64,000 nucleotides of DNA from TMED14 sp002378565 (GTDB taxonomy: Bacteria; Bacteroidota; Bacteroidia; Flavobacteriales; Schleiferiaceae), in the NCBI GenBank assembly GCA_943846715.1, contig OX044356.1, positions 806,001 through 870,000 on the forward strand, in the 5' to 3' direction. A program made the translations under genes and the position numbers. The notes beneath the pieces are model-generated. The model did no database searches and was not told the origin of the DNA. It saw nothing but the letters and a program-made list of their open reading frames with translations. This document shows positions 52,659 through 61,615 of this stretch, piece after piece. Position 1 is the stretch's first letter. Each line of letters opens with the position of its first letter.

Positions 52659-53903
52659 ATGCATACCCGATATATCAACCTGAAAGGCATCCTTTCTATC
52701 GAGGAAAACCCAAGCATTCTCTACCATCAAGGCAAGGCTATGGACAATCCAAGCATCATCCATCACGCCTACCTGGAGATCGTGGATGGCTTGATTCATG
52801 ACTTTGGCTCCATGGCAAACCTGCCTGAGCAAGCAGCTGAGCAAACCATTGATGCTGATGGGCAGTGGATGATTCCTGCCTTCATTGATTCACACACCCA
52901 TTTACTCAGCGCAAAAGATCGTGTGGATGAATTTGAGATGCGCATGCGTGGCAAAAGCTATGAGGCGATTGCAAAGGCCGGTGGCGGCATCCTCAACTCT
53001 GCGAAGGCCATGGCTGAAGCCAGCGAATCAGACCTTATCAATCGGCTCTTGGCAAAGCTTTCAGTGGCTAGAAAAACTGGCACCGCCGCGATTGAAATCA
53101 AGTCGGGCTACGGACTGAGTGTTGAGTCTGAGTTAAAAATGCTTCGTGTGATTCAAGCAGTAAAAGAAGCTTCAACGATGCCTATTGCCGCAACCTTCCT
53201 AGGCGCTCATGCTGTTCCTGAAGGTTATTCCAGAGAGGCTTACATGGACTTGGTTATCGATGACATGCTGCCCATCATTGCCAAAGAAGGGCTGGCTGAT
53301 TTCGTGGATATCTTTTGCGAAGATGGCTATTTCACCAATGAGGATTTGACCCGGTTAGCGTCAGCTGCGAGCCATTGGAATCTGCCACTTAAATCCCACG
53401 TCAACCAGTTTACATCCACTGGAGGCCTTCAAGCCTCACTGGCAAGCAACGCTTTGAGCGTGGATCATTTGGAGGTGCTGACTGAGAAAGACCTGAACGA
53501 TCTAACAACCCATTTTCAGCAAGGCAAGGCCTGCATGCCAGTGGCCCTTCCCCTTTGTTCGCTTTACTTGAAGATTCCCTACACACCAGGGCGAAAGATC
53601 ATTGATGCCAACCTACCATTGGCTATTGCTTCCGATTGCAACCCGGGGTCTGCGCCATCAAGCAACCTATGCCTTGCGTGGGGTCTCGCTTGCCATCAAA
53701 TGCAACTCACCCCCATGGAAGGGCTGACTGCACTTACGCTCAATGCAGCTGCATCATTGAATTGGAGCCATCGGATGGGGTCCATTGCCAAGGGCAAGGA
53801 AGCCCACCTGATTCTGACCAAGGTGATGGAAAACCCCGCTGAGATACCCTACCATTTTGGTGACGTCCTCATTGAAGAGACTTTGATTCACGGTCGATCA
53901 TGA
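52659..53903 (+). CDS. hutI: imidazolonepropionase
   Basis: HutI hydrolyses 4-imidazolone-5-propanoate to N-formimino-glutamate, third step of histidine degradation. The amidohydrolase metal ligands are in PAFIDSHTHLLSA, FLGAHAVP and SHVNQF, and the catalytic Asp is in IASDCNPGSAPSSN. ETGTAAIEIKSGYG-like TGTAAIEIKSGYGLS is the substrate block. Length (414) is normal. TATCTTCG ends four bases before the ATG. The gene overlaps the next (ATGA) and is 1.1 kb from convergent ftcD, which uses its product. Confidence 0.95.
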   Translation: MHTRYINLKGILSIEENPSILYHQGKAMDNPSIIHHAYLEIVDGLIHDFGSMANLPEQAAEQTIDADGQWMIPAFIDSHTHLLSAKDRVDEFEMRMRGKSYEAIAKAGGGILNSAKAMAEASESDLINRLLAKLSVARKTGTAAIEIKSGYGLSVESELKMLRVIQAVKEASTMPIAATFLGAHAVPEGYSREAYMDLVIDDMLPIIAKEGLADFVDIFCEDGYFTNEDLTRLASAASHWNLPLKSHVNQFTSTGGLQASLASNALSVDHLEVLTEKDLNDLTTHFQQGKACMPVALPLCSLYLKIPYTPGRKIIDANLPLAIASDCNPGSAPSSNLCLAWGLACHQMQLTPMEGLTALTLNAAASLNWSHRMGSIAKGKEAHLILTKVMENPAEIPYHFGDVLIEETLIHGRS

Positions 53904-55069
53904 CACAGAGGCATGCATTAAGCTTGACGATTATCCTGGCGGGCATATTCCTATCAGCAACCATGGCAGAAGCTCAACCCGAGAAGACATGCCACATCAC
54001 CGTTCAATTGACACAGCCAATCGCTACAGGTGAGCGCATTCACATCACAGGGAATATAGCTTCACTTGGTGCCTGGAATGGCAAAGGTCAGATCATGACG
54101 CAGGTTGACAGCCTCACCTGGACATGGGATGCCGTCATTGACGCAGCAACATTCACCTACAAATTAACATTGGGTGATTGGTCAAATGAAGCCGATGTCA
54201 TTGGCTTGCCAACGTTGCGGGACATGACCGGCTACAAAATCATGGATACCCTCATTCAGGTGCGAGAATTTGGGCCACCTACGCAACGACTGAACGGCAA
54301 GGTCACTGGTTACCTTCAAATGTACCCAGCGCCTGAAACCGATAGCATTCCAAGCCGGAACATGTGGGTCTGGCAGCGTGATTCTTCAGTGCCCACATCA
54401 GTTGTTGATGTGTTGTTGATGACAGATGGGCAGAATTGCTTTGATCCTAAATCAGCTGGGTTTGGCACAGACTGGGGTGTTGATGAGGCGTTGGACAGTT
54501 TGATTGGATTGAACCTCATCCCTGAAACCATCGTTATTGGCGTTGCGTGCGCAGCAGATGGCGCACTCAGGCAAGAAGAGTATGGCGATGGCGATCTAGG
54601 CCGTGCCACCATGAATTATTTTGCGACGGACTTGATGGAATGGGTCAAGGCCCGCTACACCATCAATCGGGTCTTCCTTGCAGGCTCAAGCATGGGTGGC
54701 TGCTTTGCCTTTCAATGCATGGCATGGAAGCCTGGCATGCTCTCTGGCGCCATTGCCATGTCACCCGCTGTTCACGTTGAGACAAGCAACAACTTGGTCA
54801 TTGATGCCCTTTCCCGATGGGAGGATGCAGGTTCCCCTTGGCCTGATACCCCATTCTACCTAGACAATGGTGGCATTGGCCTAGAATCAGACTTGCAGCC
54901 CGGCATTGACCGCCTGCTTAAACAACTAAAAATTTCTGCTGACAGCGAAAAAGTCCGATGGGTGCATGACCCTCAGGCACAGCACAATGAATTGGCCTGG
55001 AGGCATCGTTTCCCTCAAGCCTACCTATGGCTAGCTAACACTGCCGATCAGTCCACGCTAGGCTACTGA
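53900..55069 (+). CDS. secreted esterase of the alpha/beta-hydrolase D type with N-terminal starch-binding-like domain
   Basis: A signal peptide (residues 1-24, ending MAEAQ) is followed by a CBM20-like Ig domain at about 30-115 (ITVQLTQPIATGERIHITGN, then LGAWNGKGQIM, FTYKLTLGDW). The second domain, about 150-389, is an esterase_D/EstB-like hydrolase: the nucleophile elbow is LAGSSMGGCFAFQ, and the catalytic His is in QAQHNELAWRHR. The start overlaps the hutI stop, so both are on one mRNA, an odd pairing with a cytosolic histidine enzyme. The stop overlaps ftcD. Confidence 0.87.
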   Translation: MTQRHALSLTIILAGIFLSATMAEAQPEKTCHITVQLTQPIATGERIHITGNIASLGAWNGKGQIMTQVDSLTWTWDAVIDAATFTYKLTLGDWSNEADVIGLPTLRDMTGYKIMDTLIQVREFGPPTQRLNGKVTGYLQMYPAPETDSIPSRNMWVWQRDSSVPTSVVDVLLMTDGQNCFDPKSAGFGTDWGVDEALDSLIGLNLIPETIVIGVACAADGALRQEEYGDGDLGRATMNYFATDLMEWVKARYTINRVFLAGSSMGGCFAFQCMAWKPGMLSGAIAMSPAVHVETSNNLVIDALSRWEDAGSPWPDTPFYLDNGGIGLESDLQPGIDRLLKQLKISADSEKVRWVHDPQAQHNELAWRHRFPQAYLWLANTADQSTLGY

Positions 55070-56763
55070 GTGTTGCCAATGACCTCATGGCACTTTGCCA
55101 CAATGGCGTCGCTTTGTGCATGAGCGGACGCTAGCAAAACTTCACCTCGCGAGGTCATATCTGCCACAAAGGCCGCATCCTTACAATCCGCGCAATTAAC
55201 ACGGACATTGAGCCAAGCACCTTCCACTGCAGTTCTTGCACAAAGTGCTGCCACAGCTGCATCAGTTACTGAATTTGGGTTGCCGCGTTCCACCATGTTG
55301 GAGGCCAGCGCAAAAATCTGCATGGCTGTCTGCATGACATCCAATGGAACTTCAATCGCATGTTTGGTGGCCGATTGGATGGCATTCAAGCGAGACGCTT
55401 TCTCTTCATCTGTCCCTTTTGGTAGGCCAAATGCCTCCATGATTCGATTGAACGCTGCAGTGTCCTTGTCAACCTGCGATAGCAATTGCTTCTGAATTGC
55501 CATGCCTTGTTCTGCATCCTTGGAAAAAACCTCCCATTGATCTGACCAACCCCTTTTATGTGCTGACAAATTGGCAACCATGGTTGCCAGTGAGGCACCC
55601 ATGGCGCCAGCATAGGCAGCGATGGATCCACCACCAGGCGCTGGAGACTCAGATGCTGTTTCATTGGCAAAATCTGTCAAGCTCATGCTTACCAAGTTGG
55701 TTTCACCAGCATCTGCCAATTGGTATTCAATGATTCGTTTGGCCGGATCAAAGGGGCCCAACTCATCCAAGCCCATGCTTTTGATCGCAATCTTGATGAT
55801 TTCAGCATCAGACACCCCTGAGGAACGCTTTTGTTTGGCTAAAAAATGCTTGCCTGCATCCAGCATGGCCTGCAAGGGGACCAACCCAATCAATTCAGAC
55901 CCTGTCACACGCAATCCTCGGCGCTCAGCTGACTGACAAGTGGCATCAAATGCCGCGTGCATGGATGTGACTGAAATATCTGTCAGGTTGTAAGAGATCT
56001 GAGCAACCCCATACTCCTCAATGAACCAACCAATGCCTTTGACACAGGGTAATTCACCTGGAACATTCACTGGATTGCCGTGTACATCCTTGACGATTTT
56101 GCCTGTCAAGCTTCCACCCTCTCGCTTCACGCGTCCCCGTTCGCGAATATCAAAGGCGATGGCATTGGCCCACCGGGTAGACGTTGTGTTCAAATTGATG
56201 TTATAAGCAACCAAAAAGTTGCGTGCTGACACGGCTGTGGCACCCGTTTTCACCCATGCATCGCCTGACACATCACCAAAGTCGGGCTGCCATGCAGAAT
56301 CTTGAAATTTTGCTGACAAACCCTCGTACTCTCCGCTCCGGCAATTGGCCAAGTTTTTGCGCTTGGCTTCCTTTGCTGCAGATTCATAGAAATACCCAGG
56401 GATACCCAGTTCGCGACCAATTCGCTCCCCTAAGGCATGCGCATAAGGCACAACGTCCTCCAGGGTCATGCCGGCGACAGGAACCAAAGGGCAGACATCG
56501 GTTGCACCCATGCGAGGGTGAGCGCCTGTTTGTTTGCTCATATCAATCAACTCACTGGCTTTTTTTACCAGCAAGAAAGCTGCCTCAATCACTGCTGAAG
56601 GTTCTCCAGCAAAAGTGATGACGGTGCGATTGGTGGCTGCCCCAGCGTCCACATCCAGTAGCTTCACACCATCTACACCATGAACCACTGAAGCAACTGC
56701 ATCAATGATGCTTTGGTCTCTGCCTTCTGAGATGTTCGGGACACATTCAAGTATTTGCTGCAT
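55063..56763 (-). CDS. ftcD: glutamate formimidoyltransferase with fused cyclodeaminase
   Basis: The protein moves the formimino group of formiminoglutamate (HutI product) to tetrahydrofolate and then cyclises it with loss of ammonia. The N-terminal transferase (about 1-325) shows ECVPNISEGRD, DVDAGAATNRTVITFAGEP, GAHPRMGATDVCPLVPVAG and the lower region YLVAYNINLNTT-like NFLVAYNINLNTTS. The cyclodeaminase (about 365-566) shows SESPAPGGGSIAAYAGAMG and ASNMVERGNPNSVTDAAV. Length (566) fits the bifunctional enzyme. It completes the hut set with hutH and hutI, though urocanase is not present in the window. A promoter-like CATCTTTG lies at 56783-56790. Confidence 0.93.
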   Translation of the reverse strand: MQQILECVPNISEGRDQSIIDAVASVVHGVDGVKLLDVDAGAATNRTVITFAGEPSAVIEAAFLLVKKASELIDMSKQTGAHPRMGATDVCPLVPVAGMTLEDVVPYAHALGERIGRELGIPGYFYESAAKEAKRKNLANCRSGEYEGLSAKFQDSAWQPDFGDVSGDAWVKTGATAVSARNFLVAYNINLNTTSTRWANAIAFDIRERGRVKREGGSLTGKIVKDVHGNPVNVPGELPCVKGIGWFIEEYGVAQISYNLTDISVTSMHAAFDATCQSAERRGLRVTGSELIGLVPLQAMLDAGKHFLAKQKRSSGVSDAEIIKIAIKSMGLDELGPFDPAKRIIEYQLADAGETNLVSMSLTDFANETASESPAPGGGSIAAYAGAMGASLATMVANLSAHKRGWSDQWEVFSKDAEQGMAIQKQLLSQVDKDTAAFNRIMEAFGLPKGTDEEKASRLNAIQSATKHAIEVPLDVMQTAMQIFALASNMVERGNPNSVTDAAVAALCARTAVEGAWLNVRVNCADCKDAAFVADMTSRGEVLLASAHAQSDAIVAKCHEVIGNTQ

Positions 56764-56911
56764 GATGAGAGTTTTAGTTCAACAAAGATGCGTCACAATG
56801 GACGCAAATTGGCATGACATTGTGCCATTCTGTCAGTCATTTTCAACAGTTGATGCGATGGCATACACCTTGTTGAATGCATGACCAAGATTAACCATTA
56901 CAAACCCTACC

Positions 56912-58801
56912 ATGTCAAAAGGTAAAATCAACGTATCGGCGGACAACATTTTCCCCATCATTAAAAAATTCCTATACAGTGACCATGAGATTTTTCTCCG
57001 GGAACTGATTTCCAATGCAGTGGATGCCACGCAAAAACTCAAAACCCTTTCTAACCTGGGAGAGATCAAGGGAGAGCTTGGAGACTTGACCATTCAAGTG
57101 ATTGTGGACAAGAAGAAGAAGCAACTTCGAGTCATTGACAATGGCATTGGCATGACTAGCGATGATGTGAAGAAATACATCAATGACTTGGCCTTTTCTG
57201 GCGCCACTGAGTTTGTGAAAAAGTATGAAGACAGCGTAGATGCCAGCACCTTGATTGGCAACTTTGGTCTAGGGTTTTATTCCAGCTTCATGGTCTCCGA
57301 CACCGTTGAAATCAAGACACGAAGCTGGCAGGCTGAAGAGAAAGACGGTGCCCACTGGACCTGTGACGGCTCACCCAACTATGAACTGAAAAAGACCACC
57401 ATCAAGGCAAGGGGCACTGAGGTTATCCTCAATATTGATGAGGACAGCAAGGAGTTCCTGGAGGACTACAGAATCAAGGAGCTTTTGAAAAAGTATGCCC
57501 GATTCATGAGCATTCCCATCCAATGTGGTGAGCGCGATGAGCAGGTCAATGAAGCCAAAGAAGGTGAAGATGCTAAATACCAAACCGTCAAGGTGCCGGA
57601 CATCATCAATGAGAATGAGCCCGCATGGACCAAGTCACCCTCTGAGCTGAGCGATGAGGAGTACAAGGTGTTTTACAAGGCCCTCTACCCCCATAGCTTT
57701 GAAGAGCCTCTCTTTCACATCCATTTGAATGTGGATTATCCCTTTGATTTGACAGGCATTTTGTTCTTCCCTAAGATCAAGCCAAACATGGACATGCAAA
57801 AGAGCAAGATTCAGCTTTTTCAAAGCCAAGTCTTTGTCACGGACAACGTGGAAGGCATTGTTCCTGAATTTCTGACCATGCTCCATGGTGTGATTGATTC
57901 CAAGGACATCCCTTTGAATGTCAGTAGAAGCTATTTGCAAGCGGACAGCAACGTGAAGAAAATCGGAGGCCACATCACCAAAAAAGTGGCTGACAAATTG
58001 GCTAGCATGCTGAAGAATGACCGAGAGGATTTTGAAGATAAATTCAAGGACATTTCACTGATCATCGATTATGGCATGGTCACGGATGAGAAATTCTTTG
58101 AGAAGGCTCGCAAATTCACCTTGGTGCAAAGCGCCGTTGACAGCAAATCCTTCACCATGGATGAGTACTTGGAGAAAATTGCCACACTACAAACTGACAA
58201 GGATGGCAACAAGGTGATCTTGTACTGTTCTGACGCCAAGGCGCAACACAGCTACATCAAGCAGGCTGAGAAGCAGGGCTATGACGTCATCACATTGGAC
58301 TCGCCCATCTCTGGTCACTGGATTCAAAAAATTGAACAAGTTGAGGAGAAGCTGAAGTTTGCCCGCATTGACAGTGACATGCTTGACAAGCTCATCCCAA
58401 AGGATGGCGAAACGACCTCTAAGCTGTCGGACAAGGAGTCAGAAAGCCTCAAGGGCATGATTGAGTCTTCTGTCGATGACAAGAGCTACACCATCCGAAT
58501 TGAAGCCTTGGATAGCGATGATGCACCCATCATGGTTACCATGCCCGAGTTCATGCGTCGCATGAAAGAAATGAGCGCTAGCGGCGGTGGCGGCTTCATG
58601 GCCATGGGCGACATGCCTGATGCTTATGATGTCGTTGTCAATGGCAATCACCCACTTGCAGCTAAGATCATCAAGGCAAAAGATGCTGATCGGGGTGCTT
58701 TGATTGGTCAAGCCATGGATCTCGCCTTATTGCAGCAAGGCTTGTTGACCGGTGAGAAACTCACCGCCTTTATAAACAAGCAGGTGAGCGGCTTGGTTTA
58801 A
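56912..58801 (+). CDS. htpG: molecular chaperone HtpG (Hsp90)
   Basis: HtpG is the cytosolic ATP-dependent Hsp90 chaperone. The GHKL ATP pocket is formed by FLRELISNAVDATQKL, DNGIGMTSDDVKKYIND, and the lid GNFGLGFYSSFMV. The middle domain has the catalytic-loop RSYLQADSNVKKIGGHI; the C-terminal dimer part is at about 480-629, with an acidic stretch and a short Met-rich segment near 580 (MPEFMRRMKEMSASGGGGF). Length (629) fits. The ATG at 56912 matches the family start (SKGKINVSADN). No heat-shock operator was recognised. Confidence 0.96.
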   Translation: MSKGKINVSADNIFPIIKKFLYSDHEIFLRELISNAVDATQKLKTLSNLGEIKGELGDLTIQVIVDKKKKQLRVIDNGIGMTSDDVKKYINDLAFSGATEFVKKYEDSVDASTLIGNFGLGFYSSFMVSDTVEIKTRSWQAEEKDGAHWTCDGSPNYELKKTTIKARGTEVILNIDEDSKEFLEDYRIKELLKKYARFMSIPIQCGERDEQVNEAKEGEDAKYQTVKVPDIINENEPAWTKSPSELSDEEYKVFYKALYPHSFEEPLFHIHLNVDYPFDLTGILFFPKIKPNMDMQKSKIQLFQSQVFVTDNVEGIVPEFLTMLHGVIDSKDIPLNVSRSYLQADSNVKKIGGHITKKVADKLASMLKNDREDFEDKFKDISLIIDYGMVTDEKFFEKARKFTLVQSAVDSKSFTMDEYLEKIATLQTDKDGNKVILYCSDAKAQHSYIKQAEKQGYDVITLDSPISGHWIQKIEQVEEKLKFARIDSDMLDKLIPKDGETTSKLSDKESESLKGMIESSVDDKSYTIRIEALDSDDAPIMVTMPEFMRRMKEMSASGGGGFMAMGDMPDAYDVVVNGNHPLAAKIIKAKDADRGALIGQAMDLALLQQGLLTGEKLTAFINKQVSGLV

Positions 58802-58849
58802 GCTGTCACGTAAACCACAACAAGGGCTGCCTCATTGAGGTGGCCTTTG

Positions 58850-60055
58850 TTATTTAAAGGAATCGCCTAAACCCTGGTACAGGAGATACTTTGGCCTGAT
58901 CACCTGTCGGTAATGTTGGTAGGCAGGGTCTTCGGCCCATGACTGGTAAATGTTTGACAATTCCGCACCGGACTGCAGCAGTTGACGGAGGTTGTCTGAG
59001 CCATAGCGCAAGGCTAAGCTCTGGCCCGAAAGAAGGAAAAAATCATCCACCACCCCAGCAGACACTGCCTGTTGGTAAGCATGGAGCATGGGCTTTAAAT
59101 CGATCAAACCCTTGGGGTTGACCTCTCGCAAATTCACCCCCTGACAAAGGACACCTTCATGCTTGGGGTATTTGGATGCCGTGCATGACATCGGCTTGAA
59201 GCTGAAAGTCACCATGGGAAACCACGGTGCGCCATAACAAGTGAAGGGCTGATTGCTTCCCCGCCCCACTGACACGGTGGTGCCTTCAAAGAAACAGAGG
59301 CTTGGGTACCACGCGATGGCATGATCGTCAGGCAAATTGGGCGATGGCGCTATGTCAGGGTAGGTAGGCTCTCGGTGGTAGCCTTTGATCTCAAGCACCT
59401 CCAGGTTCAATGCTTCTGCATTAGCTATCCACCCCTCCCCTTTAACCATCAAGGCATATTCCCCGATGGTCATGCCATAGATCACTGGCACAGGATGCAT
59501 GCCAATGAAGCTTTTGTAATCGTTGGAGAGCATGGGTCCATCAACGGCATAAGCAAAGGGATTTGGCCTATCCAATACCATCAGCTTGACACCATTTTCT
59601 GCGCAGGCTTCCATGACATAGGTCAATGTCGATATGTAGGTGTAGAACCGAAGACCCAAGTCTTGCAAGTCAAACAGCAGCACATCCACGCCCCTCAAGT
59701 CTTCTGCTGTGGGCTTTTTATGGCTGCCATAGAGGGATATGATAGGGACACCTTTGTCGGTTTTGCTATCTGACACATGCTCTCCATCAGATGCTTTCGA
59801 TGCAAAACCATGCTCTGGTGACATGACCTTGACAACCTGCTGGTCTGCCAATTGATCCAGAATAAACACACCGTCAGTCACTGAGGCAGCATGCGCAACC
59901 ACTGCAATACGTTGGCCTTTGAGTTTGTCCAGTGGCAGGTCCCCTGTCCGAGATGCTGTCGATTGGGACAAGCATGGCAAGCTTGACAGGAACAGGACCA
60001 AAAAAAGCCACGAACTGGACTTACCTTTACCTTTCACCGAATGTCTTTCTTTCAT
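58850..60055 (-). CDS. DUF1343 family protein, exo-beta-N-acetylmuramidase NamZ-like
   Basis: NamZ-type DUF1343 enzymes release terminal N-acetylmuramic acid from peptidoglycan fragments. The 401-residue protein has a signal peptide from the Met at 60055 (MKERHSVKGKGKSSSWLFLV). The motifs are MSPEHGFASKASDGEHVSD, IISLYGSHKKPTAEDL, LFDLQDLGLRFYTYISTL, RPNPFAYAVDGPML and FFEGTTVSVGRGSNQPF, all in family order. The start codon overlaps the start of the divergent FtsX-like gene (CATG at 60053-60056). With the M23 peptidase it suggests cell-wall turnover and recycling. Confidence 0.9.
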   Translation of the reverse strand: MKERHSVKGKGKSSSWLFLVLFLSSLPCLSQSTASRTGDLPLDKLKGQRIAVVAHAASVTDGVFILDQLADQQVVKVMSPEHGFASKASDGEHVSDSKTDKGVPIISLYGSHKKPTAEDLRGVDVLLFDLQDLGLRFYTYISTLTYVMEACAENGVKLMVLDRPNPFAYAVDGPMLSNDYKSFIGMHPVPVIYGMTIGEYALMVKGEGWIANAEALNLEVLEIKGYHREPTYPDIAPSPNLPDDHAIAWYPSLCFFEGTTVSVGRGSNQPFTCYGAPWFPMVTFSFKPMSCTASKYPKHEGVLCQGVNLREVNPKGLIDLKPMLHAYQQAVSAGVVDDFFLLSGQSLALRYGSDNLRQLLQSGAELSNIYQSWAEDPAYQHYRQVIRPKYLLYQGLGDSFK

Positions 60056-61256
60056 GGGGCCAAAATGGCACTTTTTTTCTATTTGGCTAGGCTGGCGATG
60101 GGGGAAAACCAATGATCGCCATCGGGCCAGCACTTTAGCCACTGTGGTGATTGCTGCAGGCATGGCTGTATTGATGATTGGCCTTTCTACTGGCAAGGGT
60201 CTGCAGGAGGCAATTCATCAACGCATCACTGCCCTTCAGGGCGATGCACAGATTCGCAGTTACCATCAGCCCAACGCTTTTGAGTCAATGGCTTTTAATT
60301 GGACTGCCTCCAAGCAAGCCATCCCTCCTGACATCAAACCTATTGCCATGTCCTGGAAGCAAGGCATCGTCGCCTTCGAAGGCAGCATGCAAGGTGCTCA
60401 GTGCATTGGCTACAGTCAATGGCCTCTGTGGCTTAATCAGGGATTAACGCAAGGCAGACTTCCAGAAAGCGCAGATTACATGGAGGTTTTAATTTCTGAA
60501 GACATGGCCAGGAAGCTGAACCTGGAAGTGGACGATGAGTTGCAACTGTACTTTCAACGCGAGGGCGCACAGCGACCTGTCATGCGTTACGCCACGCTTT
60601 CTGGTCTTTTTAACACCCACATGCAAGAGTGGGATGGTCAATGGCTAATCACCCATCTTTCTCACATGCAGTTGATTCAACAGCTGGACAGCCATCAGGT
60701 GGGTGGCCTGATTTTGCATGGAGAGCAAGTGCAAACGGAGCAAGGCATGGCGAGTATCCGAGGTCTTTTACCCTTGAACTTGGATTTGTATCAACCTCAG
60801 CAAGACTACCCACAGCTTTACCAATGGCTGGAACTTTTTGACACCAACACAGCCGTTTTAGCAAGCATCCTTATCATTATTGCAGCTTTCAATGCTGCCG
60901 TGGTGGTTTTTGTTTTGGTGGTTGCCAGAGCTAAGCATATTGCCATCCTTCGAACAATGGGCATGTCTGCAAGGCAAATCAATTGGGCCTTTGTGGGTCA
61001 TTTGGGGCGTGATGTAACCAAAGGATTGCTATGGGGAAACCTCATTGGCCTGGCGCTGCTTTATGCCCAATTTCAATTTCAAATCCTTGAACTTGACCCT
61101 GTCACGTATTATGTCGATCATGTGCCTGTCTCATGGGACTGGTGGAGCTTCCTCATGGCCAATCTGCTGGTTTTCACGACAGTCACAGTAACGGCATGGT
61201 TGCCAAGCAGGATACTTGCAAAAATTCGTCCAGCAGATGTATTGAGAATGTCCTAA
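60054..61256 (+). CDS. ABC transporter permease, FtsX/LolE-like
   Basis: The 400-residue protein has the lipoprotein-release/FtsX permease plan: membrane helix 1 at about 27-50 (TLATVVIAAGMAVLMIGLST) and a large periplasmic domain (51-265). Three helices follow at about 270-295 (VLASILIIIAAFNAAVVVFV), 320-340 and 360-385 (SFLMANLLVFTTVTVTAWLP). The cytoplasmic loop AKHIAILRTMGMSARQINW is the FtsX/LolCE signature, and the end PSRILAKIRPADVLRMS is typical. The Met at 60054 is selected because the family N-terminus (WHFFSIWLGWRW) begins there. The ATPase partner is not adjacent. It could export lipoprotein or act in wall or cell-division control. Confidence 0.85.
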   Translation: MGPKWHFFSIWLGWRWGKTNDRHRASTLATVVIAAGMAVLMIGLSTGKGLQEAIHQRITALQGDAQIRSYHQPNAFESMAFNWTASKQAIPPDIKPIAMSWKQGIVAFEGSMQGAQCIGYSQWPLWLNQGLTQGRLPESADYMEVLISEDMARKLNLEVDDELQLYFQREGAQRPVMRYATLSGLFNTHMQEWDGQWLITHLSHMQLIQQLDSHQVGGLILHGEQVQTEQGMASIRGLLPLNLDLYQPQQDYPQLYQWLELFDTNTAVLASILIIIAAFNAAVVVFVLVVARAKHIAILRTMGMSARQINWAFVGHLGRDVTKGLLWGNLIGLALLYAQFQFQILELDPVTYYVDHVPVSWDWWSFLMANLLVFTTVTVTAWLPSRILAKIRPADVLRMS

Positions 61257-61262
61257 GGCATG

Positions 61263-61270
61263 TATATTTG
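61263..61270 (+). promoter_or_regulatory. TAnnTTTG box of tRNA-Asp
   Basis: TATATTTG exact match 40 bases before the tRNA 5' end, overlapping nothing but the short gap after the permease gene. Confidence 0.65.
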
Positions 61271-61310
61271 CAGCCTCTTTGGAGCAAATGTCTTTTAGAC
61301 GCTTCAATCA

Positions 61311-61384
61311 GGTGTGGTAGTTCAGTTGGTTAGAATATCGGCCTGTCACGCCGGGGGTCGCGGGTTCGAGTCCCGTCCACACCG
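61311..61384 (+). tRNA. tRNA-Asp (anticodon GUC)
   Basis: A 74-base cloverleaf: acceptor GGTGTGG/CCACACC with discriminator G, anticodon stem TCGGC/GCCGG around CTGTCAC (anticodon GTC) and T arm GCGGG-TTCGAGT-CCCGT. CCA is not encoded. Confidence 0.97.
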
Positions 61385-61386
61385 CT

Positions 61387-61414
61387 AAAAAGCCTGCAAA
61401 TTGCAGGCTTTTTT
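61387..61414 (+). terminator. intrinsic terminator after tRNA-Asp
   Basis: AAGCCTGCAA pairs with TTGCAGGCTT across a single A, with flanking A and T runs, so it may work in both directions. Confidence 0.88.
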
Positions 61415-61615
61415 GTTGCCCAAAAGTGTAGAACACACAGGACCAACGCCAGGGGCTAACGGTCTACCAAAGAGCATAGCTGAACGAGGTCTGCCTGCAG
61501 GGACAAATGACATCAATCATCGACAGGGCATTACAAAATAGCGCAGGCTTTCAAGTATTAACTGGCACAAGCGATAAAAGAAGCAATGGCCTTCAAATTT
61601 TGATTATTTTTAAGC

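Noticed and set aside
58815..58850. Possible terminator between htpG and the NamZ-like gene
   Set aside because: CTGCCTC/GAGGTGG pairing is imperfect and the T-rich tail is weak; not listed as a feature.
59321..59773. 150-codon ORF antisense to the NamZ-like gene
   Set aside because: Shadow of a conserved coding sequence; rich in His/Cys with no family resemblance.
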